Made by a program: the position numbers and the translations under genes
Part shown: positions 22,601 to 34,600 of the stretch, piece by piece
Numbering within the stretch: position 1 is the first letter of the stretch
Layout of the letters: each line of letters starts with the position of its first letter
Notes under the pieces: generated by a model
Databases searched by the model: none
Told to the model about the DNA's origin: nothing
Seen by the model: the letters and a program-made list of their open reading frames with translations, nothing else
NCBI RefSeq assembly: GCF_963576615.1
Contig: NC_088715.1
Location: forward strand, 55,682,690-55,746,689
Direction: 5' to 3'
Source: Watersipora subatra
Lineage: Eukaryota; Bryozoa; Gymnolaemata; Cheilostomatida; Watersiporidae
Length of the DNA: 64,000 bases

Positions 22601-25600
22601 GGCCATGTTACATTTGGTCCTCGCCCGCTGCCACTCTTTTTGGCGTTTATTTCTTTCCGCACGTACGAGGAAAACGTATCCCTTATATCTTTCCAACGCT
22701 TTTGGATACTGATACCTGCAAAATATTAACAGCATGAATAATAGTAAGTATCGGGGTACCATACACAACTGTTTTATATCCTTTGTGCAACAGCCCAAAC
22801 TCAAAATAAAATATTTAATGATTTTATATATTATCTGGTGAAAGCAATATTCGCAGACAATACTTGTGTACTAACCATCTTCAGTTTTGCCGAGCTGCTG
22901 GCTTATCTGTGCAGCTAGCTGGTTAAACGCATTGGTTTTAATGCTTTTGGATTTTTTATAAGAGGGTGACGTGAAGTCGTACAAACATGGATAATCTTTA
23001 ACATAGCTTATTATTAATTCGTCGCGGGCATACTTGTTCGCCATGCTTGCTAAATGACCTTGACCATGACAATTGTTGAAATTGTATTCGATGTCGTCCG
23101 CAAACAGCCAATCAATATGCAGATAGTTGCGATCATCGGTGTCAAAGTTCAACGTGTTGAAAGTCCATCGCATCGTCGCTAGCAGCGATTGCGTTGACCG
23201 CTCATCGCAAAATGACGTCATCGCATCCCACAGCCCATCGCTGAACGTCGATTTGAGCGATAGTGTGAACGGGCCTTTATACTGCCATGCTGTTCAACCA
23301 ACAAGGAAGTACTGTGTCTGTCATGCATTTCAATTCATTAGGATGTCTTACAGCAAACGTATCTATGCCATTGATGATTGTGAGCATTGAATTGAAATTA
23401 CGGAAAATGTCTCTGCCAGAAGAGTCACTACATATTCTCTAATTTTAAATATATTTTGAAAATAAAATTTAATTTAAATTTTAAAATTTTAAATTTATTT
23501 TTCAACTGTTTTATCTAACAATGCAATCTGATGAAACAAGGTCAGGGTACGAATTGCTACAGATATAGCCATACACCTTCAGTTTAACCTAGTCTACTAA
23601 CATTCTTCAAGAGAAATTCCATGCACATTAAATCATACCAGCTCTTCCAATATACAATATATGGTGTAAAATAATGTGAAAATGTTCTAAAAAGTTGTTT
23701 TCTGGACATTTCCGGTTTTGGTACAGATTCAAACCGTTTGTATTATCACTAATCGGAAAATCCTTTTAGAATTGAAATAAAACGCTTTTCAAACGTCCTT
23801 TGGAAACGGATTAGGCCAAAAAACCAAGGTCAGTTTGTATTTGACTGAATGTTTCTCGAAATATTGCAATTTTTCAAGAGAATGTGGAAAGGCTAGGAAA
23901 AATTTAAATAGAAAACAAGCATATAGACGGAGTAAAATAGAAATTTAAATAGAAAACAAGCATATAGACGGAGTAAAATAGAAATTTAAATAGAAAACAA
24001 GCATATAGACGGAGTAAAATAGAAATTTAAATAGAAAACAAGCATATAGACGGAGTAAAATAGAAATTTAAATAGAAAACAAGCATATAGACGGAGTAAA
24101 ATAGAAATTTAAATAGAAAACAAGCATATAGACGGAGTAAAATTGAAATTTAAATAGAAAACAAGCATATAGATGGAGTAAAATAGAAATTTAAATAGAA
24201 AACAAGCATATAGACGGATTAAAATAGAAATTTAAATAGAAAACAAGCATATAGACGGAGTAAAATAGAAATTTAAATAGAAAACAAGCATATAGACGGA
24301 GTAAAATAGAAATTTAAATAGAAAACAAGCATATAGACGGAGTAAAATAGAAATTTAAATAGAAAACAAGCATATAGACGGAGTAAAATAGAAATTTAAA
24401 TAGAAAACAAGCATATAGACGGAGTAAAATAGAAATTTAAATAGAAAACAAGCATATAGACGGAGTAAAATAGAAATTTAAATAGAAAACAAGCATATAG
24501 ACGGAGTAAAATAGAAATTTAAATAGAAAACAAGCATATAGACGGAGTAAAATAGAAATTTAAATAGAAAACAAGCATATAGACGGAGTAAAATAGAAAT
24601 TTAAATAGAAAACAAGCATATAGACGGAGTAAAATAGAAATTTAAATAGAAAACAAGCATATAGACGGAGTAAAATAGAAATTTAAATAGAAAACAAGCA
24701 TATAGACGGAGTAAAATAGAAATTTAAATAGAAAACAAGCATATAGACGGAGTAAAATAGAAATTTAAATAGAAAACAAGCATATAGACGGAGTAAAATA
24801 GAAATTTAAATAGAAAACAAGCATATAGACGGAGTAAAATAGAAATTTAAATAGAAAACAAGCATATAGACGGAGTAAAATAGAAATTTAAATAGAAAAC
24901 AAGCATATAGACGGAGTAAAATAGAAATTTAAATAGAAAACAAGCATATAGACGGAGTAAAATAGAAATTTAAATAGAAAACAAGCATATAGACGGAGTA
25001 AAATAGAAATTTAAATAGAAAACAAGCATATAGACGGAGTAAAATAGAAATTTAAATAGAAAACAAGCATATAGACGGAGTAAAATAGAAATTTAAATAG
25101 AAAACAAGCATATAGACGGAGTAAAATAGAAATTTAAGTAAGTTTAGTAACTAAATGTCTTTCTCTTTGGGTATTAGCTACACTTCTGTGTGTCCAAGGT
25201 AATTTATAAAGCACTTCTAAGGTAGGTTATCGACGACAGCCTCATTTTGTTGGTTAATATTTTAATAATTCACTTTTTATGTTTTCTTACATAGTTCCAT
25301 AATATGGATTTGGTAAAATACTATCTGATTATCCATAATATTTGTTAAGAACCCGAATAGTTATCTTAATTCTTTGACTTGTGGATTTAAACGAATTAAT
25401 ATCCTGGTGGTCATGTGAGCCGTGGGAGATCATCATGTGTAACAACTATGTGCATAATTATTCTATGGTGCTGCAAGGTGGCCGATTGATGCAGTGGTAT
25501 ATCTGGGTTTGAATATTCGGGAATAACCGAATATCTGGGTTTGATTCCCGTGCATGGCAATCGTTTTCCTAATAATATTTGCGCATAGACATTTGCACAT

Positions 25601-28600
25601 AGACAGGTGAACAGATGTTTGCTATTATTTTTAATCCCATTTACAAAAGCCGTTCCATCTTCATGGTTTTAGTATCGGCATATGAACATGATTATCATAC
25701 GCCCTTGCCATGCAGTTCCTATGTTTAAGGGCAATACATTTTGATCAACTGCAGATGCTTGTTGGACTCGGAGCCAGTTGTGAGCTGGTGGAACCCGGTA
25801 AGCACACAACTCCTGATGGACAGGAGCTCGACATTCCTCCAATTATCTTTGCTCATCTCGGTTCAGACAAGTCCAAAAAGACTATTCTGATCTATGGACA
25901 TCTGGATGTACAGCCTGCAGCAAAGTCGGATGGGTGGGATACAGAACCTTTCGTACTTCAGGAGATTGATGGAAAGTTATATGGAAGAGGGTCTACTGAT
26001 GATAAGGTGAGTGTAGTTGCTATACTGGGTGGTACTAGCATCATATGTCAATGGGCTGGGGAGTCGTCTACCCATATACAGTTCTACAAGTAGCATCGCA
26101 TATTTAACTATAGCAGCGTGTAGACCATAAGAGTAGACAACTCTCTTGTGATTGCTCTTCTATCATGTTTGTTCAAAAGTCTCACATTTGTGTGTAGGCT
26201 CATTATCAAGTTTGTTTAATATTAAATGCTAATTCGCAAAAGTGGAATTTTTTTTCAGCTATCATGAAAATGTGTTCATTTTATTTTATGTTACTAAAAT
26301 GCTTAATTTCGATTCTTAAGATGTTTATTGCGCAGCAAAATAATACTGCCTGATTTTATTGCTTTAGATCTGGGATTCCTAACCTTGTTGGCCATACTGA
26401 GCCCTACCAGTCTCTAATGCTCTTTCACCAAACCCTTTATTGAAAAATAAAATAGGTTTTTTTAGCAAAATGATCTCTGTATGACTGTGTTCAAAGAACA
26501 AAGCCAATACAAAGCAAGAACTCACAACAATTTATATATTTTTTCGTAAAGACATGACTTTTTGCAAAATAGTGTAACTTCTGCTGTTGACTTTGAGAGA
26601 ACTACTGAACACCTGTGACTGACGCACCGAGCCTCTATGGTTCAATCAAACCCAGGCTTAGAACCACCGATTTAGATCTTTTGATTATAAAAAATTCATG
26701 GCCTCCAACAGAGATCCATCTGCAGAAGAGCACAGCTATAAAATATTGCACAGCACGATGGTCTCTATCTATGCAAAAATTATTGTATTTTGTAAAGAGA
26801 TGAGCTTTTATAGCAGACAAATTAAAGAGTGCTTTTGAATTATCTGCTAACACACTTACACAGACAAGGTTGGTAAGCTTTTTAACATGGAAAATAGCAA
26901 ACAGGAAACTATACTTGGCAAAGTTTCGCGTTTAAGCTGAACACTGAAGGGCTGAAAGAGTTATGGGTTTGTTTGTGAGAACAAGATGAAGGATAGGATT
27001 CACTACAGCTACAATTCCCGATATATTTTGAATACTACTTGCAGGTTGTTTTTAATTGTGGCAACCCTGACAAATGTCACCTTTGCTGTTTCTGATGAGT
27101 GGGCGTAATTAACCGTAAAGTTTCATATTTACAGATAATAAATCGTATCAAGTTGTACTACATTTCTGATTGTCTCTCATGTATCGCGGTGAGGTTATCT
27201 GCGTAAACCATCAATCACTGAGTGCTTGTTCTTTTATGTTAAAATTTTTCATGTTCAATATATAATATATAACACCTTTGCTTTGCAAATTGTTAACTTT
27301 TATGCTTGTTAATTAACTAATTCAATGGTCTTCACTTCTCAATATTTGTATGATAAACCTGGAAAGGGGAAGCAAATCTAACTCGACCCCAAATATCTAT
27401 TGACTCATATTGGGAATCCGTATGGTCATGTTGGTATAGCTTGGATGACGAATAGACTCTGTTCCTATATACAGTATCTATCTTATCCCAGCGGCAATTT
27501 TTATCTTATAGCCTCTATATTCTTCCATCCAATAAGGTTTAGGGTTTAAAGTGACTCTATTTGTCTTTTTGTAAAGCAAATGAGAAGGAAGGAAGCAATG
27601 ATTTCTTTGACAGGGTCCTTGCCTGGCCTGGATCAATTGTATTGAGACCCACCAAAAGCTTGGAATAGAGTTGCCAGTCAACCTCAAGTTCATCTTCGAA
27701 GGTATGGAGGAATCAGGCTCCGAGGGCCTCGAGGAAACCATTGCGAAGATGAAGGAGACTACAGAGTTCTTCAAGGTATTCTTAGTTTGCTCTTCCCTCT
27801 TTGTAGTCTAACCATTAATTATTGCATGTGGTAGCAATTGTTATAGGTTACTAGTGGTAGGCTTACTAACACATGATAGCATCAAGTTATATAGGTCATC
27901 AGTAGTACTAACACATGATAGCATCGGTTTATATAGGTCATTAGCAGTACTAACACATAATAGCATCAAGTTATATAGGTCATCAGTAGTACTAAGGGAT
28001 GGTAGCATTAGTTTTTATAGGTCAATAATAGTACTAACACATGGTAGTATCTAGTTATATAGGTCATTAGTAGTACAGTGCACCCTCAGGATAAAATGTT
28101 GATCTGTTTCAGGGTTGGCATCGCATGGTGATGAAATCGTCAAATTTTTTTATAAGTGCTGTGCTATTGCAAAATAGTATGTTAACCTTAGTAACAAAGA
28201 TGTCTGCATTAGGGTACTATAGTTGCCTACAATAACTTTATTATATTCGGTGAGTTTATTGTTTATGATCCGCATTAAAATGTAGTGTTACAATCTGCTA
28301 TGAACAGTACTACGTACCATAGAAAGTTCTTACTTTCAAGACAGACGTACGTACAACAAAAACTTTGAATTCACTTCAATAAGTTTACTTTACTGTATTT
28401 TTAACTATTTTACTGAATTTCAACTTTTCATCACTAAACTTTTATCACTTATCAGTGTCGGTCTTCGTTTTCACTATCACTATCACTTTGAGCGGACCTA
28501 TTTAAAACATTTTCAATCTAATTTGGCAAGAAAACCTTAACGATGCTGTTTTCGTAATTAAGTGGATTTTTGTTAGCAGGTTAAGGGAAGTTGTTTGACC

Positions 28601-31600
28601 ACTAGACTTTCTATATCAAGGGGTCGCAACTCCGACTTGGATACTGGTTTGAAGAGAAAATATTATCTTTTTACACACGAGAATTGTTGAGCTGAGAGAA
28701 ATCAGTCATCTTTCCTCATTCGTAAAAATAGCGTCGTAAAAATATTTTTTGGCGAACAGCAATTTGATGCCTTTGTTATATTGACGTACATAATAAGCAC
28801 ATCGACTGCCAAGTTTGAACTGGGATGAAAATTTGGTTGAATTCGTATGGTGAAAAAAAATCATCATGTTCCACTTCGTAAGGTGAAAAAATCTTAACAG
28901 GGTAAGTCGTATCCTGAGGATGCGCTGTACTAACAATTGGTAACATTTAGTTATATAGGTCATTAGTGGTACTAAAACACAGTGACCTCAAACTAAATAG
29001 GTATTACAAGTACCAACACCTAGTACTAACATTACTAGTTCTTTCTAGGAATATAAAGAGGGAGATCCAGTGGCATCCAGTTATATAGGTCATTACTAGT
29101 ACTAACGCCTGGTAGCACTCTCTTCGTGTGTGCGTCTCAGAGAAATAAAAATGTTTGTATATATGTTCATAAAAAACTGATGCTGACTGAAAAATAGATA
29201 GATAAAATAAAAATATACAACCATAAAAATAATATTACTTGGTAAAAATGTGATTGAGATACGATATACACTTGGATCTAAAACAGTGTTTGCGTAGGTT
29301 CACTCTAAATTTTATCATAGACAGACGTTCTGCTTAAATAGGTCAACACACAGCATCAGCTTATATAGGTCAGCATTCATACTATTAACACATAGGAACA
29401 TCACTATAGTAATGACTTTTAATGACAATTGAGGCTACTCATTTGAATTAGTTGTTAGTTTGTGAGGATTCAGTTTCTCACCTGCAATAATTTAAAGGGT
29501 AAACAATTCCTATTGGCTCATGAATGTAACAATACGACGACTTTGTCCTGAATATAAGTCAGTAGATTCGCCATGGCTTGTCAACTTTTTGCAAATACAG
29601 TCAAACATGGATAACTCGCCCACGGATAGCTTGAACACATGGTTAATTCAAACGGTTTCTTTGGTCCGTTCCCACGTAATGATAAATTGCTATAGATAAC
29701 TCGAACTCAACACTGTTAACTTGAACTGTTTTTTGCCCAACGGCTACCGAAACGGTTGTTATCGCTTTAGAAAATCACTTTATTCCAAGCCATAGAGGTA
29801 AACCTCAACTTTTCGTAATTCATAAGCGTCGTTATTACTACCATCGGCAAAATATTTTTGTCAACGACTTTTCTAAAGGTTTGGTGAAATTTGATTTATA
29901 CCAAACATCCGCTTAGCGATCGCCCTTCGGAAGCGAGGTAAAGTGAGGTGGTAATCTTTGCATAAACTTCAAGAAAAATCGGCAAAATTGATCGTGGGTA
30001 AAACGCTCAAAAGAAAAAGATGCCTTTTCTTTTGAGCATTTCAACAACGATCAAGTTTTGCCAATGTCAATCTAAAAAACGTCCTGGCAATAACATCACC
30101 TCAAACAATGAACCAATCTCAAGTGATAGAAAACTCTCTATACTTTTTGATAAAACCGTTTTAAACTTTACATTAGAAGCATTTAATTTGAAACAAGCCA
30201 TTTGTGCTTTTGATTTATATTATAGTTTGTGTATGTACATGTATCTACTAATAAATAAGTAAATACATGGACTTGTGACAGTACTCTGATAACTTGGACG
30301 CTCTGATAATTCAAACACTTTCGCTCGGTCCCGTGAAGTTCGAGTTATCCATGTTTGACTGTATTAAAATTTTTTGCACACGCATAACCTTGTTGCACAC
30401 ATATAGGCGTAATATGACACGCATTTACTGTACTTTTCACATGGTTCATTTTGTGCCTCGAGAAGTGGCCAAAAATAAAAAATATTTTTGGGGTCCTTAT
30501 TAAGACGCCTATGGGGTTGGTAAGCGAGGAGGTTGTGGTATTGGGGTACACATATATAGGAATTGTTGTATTTTGATTTTGACGGCTTATTCCTTACGAT
30601 GCTAGGAGTTTTAGTTTTGGAATAGCCTTGAATAGTTTTGGAATTGATAGAGAATATGAGGTATGCGGAGACTGGATAAGTTCTGATAACTGGATAAGTT
30701 CTATTAACCGGATAAGGTCTGTTAACTGGATAAGGTCTATTAACTGGATAAGGTCTGTTAACTGGATAAGGTCTGTTAACTGGATAAGGTCTGTTTACTG
30801 GATAAGGTCTGTTAACTGGATAAGGTCTGTTAACCGGATAAGGTCTGTTAACCGGATAAGGTCTGTTAACTGGATAAGGTCTGTTAACTGGATAAGGCCT
30901 GTTCACCGGATAAAGTCTGTTAACTGGATAAGGTCTGTTCTCCGGATAAGGTCTGTTCACCGGATAAGGTCTGTTAACTAAATAAGGTCTGTTAACTGGA
31001 TAAGTTCCATTAACTGGATAAGGTATGTTAACTGGATAAGGTCTGTTAACGGGATAAGGTATGTTAACTGGATAAGGTCTGTTCACCGGATAAGGTCTGT
31101 TCACCGGATAAGGTCTGTTCACCGAATAAGGTCTGTTCACCAGATAAACTCTTTTAACTGGATAAGCACATATATATAAGAATAGTTTAATTTGTTGGTG
31201 TTTAAGTTTCATTTTTTAAGGTTTGACAAACAAATGCTTATTTCATGCCAAATGTGTTTGGTGTATGGTAGAAATATCTTAGTGATTTGTTTGAGATTAT
31301 TGAGCTGCTACTGTGTTGGTTATGCATACCAGAAAATGACAGGAGAGGGTAACTCTAAGTTTGTGGATACACGTAGGACTAAATGAATTCTCATTGTTTT
31401 TTATTGATTTTTCATATTATATTGTATGTATCCTTCTATGTAGCGCAGAGAATCCAAAAGCTACTGTAGCCTCTTTAGCAAACTTGCCAATAAATCAGTC
31501 TTTAATATAGTCTTAACATTTGTAGAGCGTGGATTATGTCTGCATCTCTGATAATTACTGGCTGGGCAAAAAGAAGCCCTGTATTACCTATGGGCTCAGG

Positions 31601-34600
31601 TTAGTCTCATTTTGTTACATATCTTTTCATCGGTTGTACTCAAAGGTTTTGTCATTTTGCCGCTTAATGCTTTCTCTTCTCGCTTTTCTCCGGGATTTAT
31701 ATCTCTATGCGTATTCCTATCTTACTTTTTCTGTTACTATCTCTTTCTATTCATATCTATTTTTTCCATTCACTTCTGTATTTTTCCACATCTCTCAACC
31801 GAACACTAGGCAAACTTACCTATACATACAACCCTTGCACGTTGATCAAGTTGAAATTTTACTCTTGCCATGTCAGGTAATTGGTTTGTTCATGATGCTG
31901 AGTGACACCAACACCCTAAAGTAGTTGTTTTATTTATTTGTTTACACAGAGGCATCTGTCCATTCCAAGTGGAGATACAGTGCTCGTCAAAGGACCTACA
32001 CTCTGGGCTATATGGAGGCAGTGTGTAAGCTCACTCTATAGATTTGTAGAAGGGAATGTTTTGGTAGCTCTATGGTCTTAAGTCTTATTGTAGTTTAGTA
32101 GTCATTACTTAAATGACGTTTTCTTTTAACTTTTTTGTCTCATGATTTACACGGTTACATGTAAATCATAAGACAAAAACATGTTACTTCTCTTTGCGTA
32201 CATCTATGAAAATGGAACTACTTTCACAGCATTATGGTGGCAGGGGAGAGGCTAATTAGTGTATACTGTCTGATGATTTTATATTACTATGGCAACTAGT
32301 GGATAAATCTATTGTTTGGTACTACGAGTTCAGAGTCTAACTATGTAAATATAATGACTGCAGGCACGAGGCCATGTCTGATCTGATATACATTATGGAT
32401 AACCTGGTAGACAAGGACGGGAAGATTATCATACCAGGTCTCTACGATGATGTGGCTCCACTCACTCCGGAGGAGGCCAAGCTTTATGAATCTATTGGTA
32501 TGTTATTTCTCATCATCTCATTTGTGTCAAGAGTATAATTGGCGAAAGCATTTGTTAAATATTGTTATTTATTAAAATTCTTAAAATAAATTTTATAGGA
32601 TTTGTTGATCCATATTGCATGCAGAATAAGAAATACTGTTCTGGTTGGAAGCAAAAAAAAATTTTTTGACATAGATTCATTTTCAAACTGAAATTTTTTG
32701 TGGCATTTCATATGACAATGATTTAAATTTTCTGTTGGCTAGAAGTCAGTTTTAGTACTCGAGTTTAACAAAGTATCATGTTTCAACCCACCTGCTGCCA
32801 GGTGCCAGAAGTGTCATCATGTTTCAACCCACCTGCTGCCAGATGCCAGAAGTGTCATTTAGCTCTTCAGTCACAAACTACATACCTACTCATGTTAACT
32901 TCTCAACTTTATCTTTTCATCATGAAGCAATAAAAGTCAGTAAAAACTCGTGAGAAATGTCCACAAGACTGTTTCTTGAACATATGTACTCTGTTAGCAC
33001 ATCATTCTGCTCAAATACAATTGAATGTTTGATAAAGGTTTTATCACACGCAGTCGACCTGATACTCAAGAAGTTGCGTTTTTAAAACAAACCTAAAATC
33101 TTGCCATATGCGTTTTATCAAGTTTGATGCGCATGTCCCACATTCCATAAAATAAGGGTCTCGGGCTGTCAATCTTTAGTTACTAGGAATAGCGTAGGTT
33201 TGATTCCATCTTGTTATTCCTGTTTCAACTCCAATTATTCCTCTTCCTATTTATAACTTTATCTTACCTTTTATTGAATTTAATTGCTGCAGCAGGCCAT
33301 CAGTTTCCTTAATGGGCGCATTTATGTTACTAATTGGTACATCTATGATAATAATTGGTACTTCTATGTTACTACTAATTGGTACATCTATTTTACTAAT
33401 TGGCTCATCTATGCTAATAATTAATATTTCTATGCTACGAATAATTGGTACTTCTATGCTACGAATAATTGGTACATCTGTGTTACTAATTGGTACATCT
33501 TTGTTACTAATTGATACAGACATTCCTATATCGTATACCTCCTATAATGTCAATTCCAGATAACGTAAATAATCTATGTGAAGTTGTTGCTTCCGACATT
33601 GTTAAAAATTCCATATATCGTGAAGTGTCAAGTCGGTGCAAATTTTCAATTTTGATTTCAATAATGAGAAACTAGTGGTTAGCCTTAAAAATTATCGCTG
33701 TCTTTCTTGCCACACTTGAGAGATAAAACGACGTATTGGGCTTGCTATATCTGCTAGTAGCCTGTCAAACTACAGTAATAGTTCGCCATTAGAGATCGTT
33801 AGGTGTGTCAACAGAGCACAGAAAATAAGCGTAATAATAAATAAATAACCAAAATAAAATAATAATAAATAAACAACCGAGTAATAATTAAGAAATACTC
33901 TAAGGTGATCTATTAGTGCAGTGCAGACGGAGTGTCGATATATCAAGCTGAATGTCACGAGTTTTACTCTTGTCGAAAGAGATGTTTCCTAACTTCGAAC
34001 CCTGGTGAGAAATAGACGCATGGTCAGACACACACTGCTCTTACTACATATAGTATATTTTTCCTTTGCAGAATAGACCTTACTGTCGAGAAAAAATGAA
34101 AAAAGAGGTTTGCGCTTCCCTTATCAAACTGTAAAATTACATGAACCATAAACCGAGTGCAATTGGTGAGAAAAAGTAAATACCTTGTCTATACAGACTA
34201 GTAATACTACAGTTACTGTAGTCTTTTTATTAAAAGAGCTAAATTTACTTTTTTAAAGGGTCAATGGAGAGAGTTTAGAAAGATCTTAGAATGGATTAGA
34301 AAATTCACATGTATTTTACGGTTTGTATAATGTAAAATGCCTTCAACTTAAACAATCCAGGAACAGATTATTTGCTTTGTAGTAGCGTCTACTGTATTTA
34401 AATGTTACTAGTTGGCGCATCAATGTAACTAATTCGTACATCTATACTACAAATTTGTACATCTATGTTTCTAACCAGTAAATCTATGTTACTAACTGGT
34501 ACATCTCTATGTTGCTAATTGGTGTATTTATGTTAGTAGTTGGTACATCTATGCTACTAATTGGTGTATATGTTAATAATTGAAAAATTAACATCTTTGA

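Larger units (their letters stand above)
19466..23276. mobile_element. Intact-looking autonomous PIF/Harbinger transposon
   Basis: A 3811-bp element in CNDP2 intron 2. TIRs are AGGCCCGTTCACACTATCGC and its inverse, continuing with few differences for about 35-40 bp; both sides carry TTA (19463-19465, 23277-23279), the PIF/Harbinger target duplication. It carries the two standard genes: a DDE transposase (five exons, + strand, 427 residues, complete D-D-E) and a MADF/BESS DNA-binding protein (four exons, minus strand, 319 residues). Both frames are uninterrupted and all splice phases match, suggesting recent insertion and possible activity. The genes converge on a 358-bp fold-back sequence. 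Confidence 0.95.

Noticed and set aside
22544..22804. 86-codon minus-strand frame with [17 protein letters not shown]
   Set aside because: Shadow frame of the MADF exon 2; the correct frame ([11 protein letters not shown]) is phased with both neighbours.
23900..25138. Possible CRISPR-like array
   Set aside because: Units are contiguous with no unique spacers, and the DNA is eukaryotic; it is a satellite.
30364..31212. 282-codon minus-strand frame of NRPYPV repeats
   Set aside because: An 18-bp minisatellite in a CNDP2 intron; the non-repeat ends have random composition and include MITE sequence.
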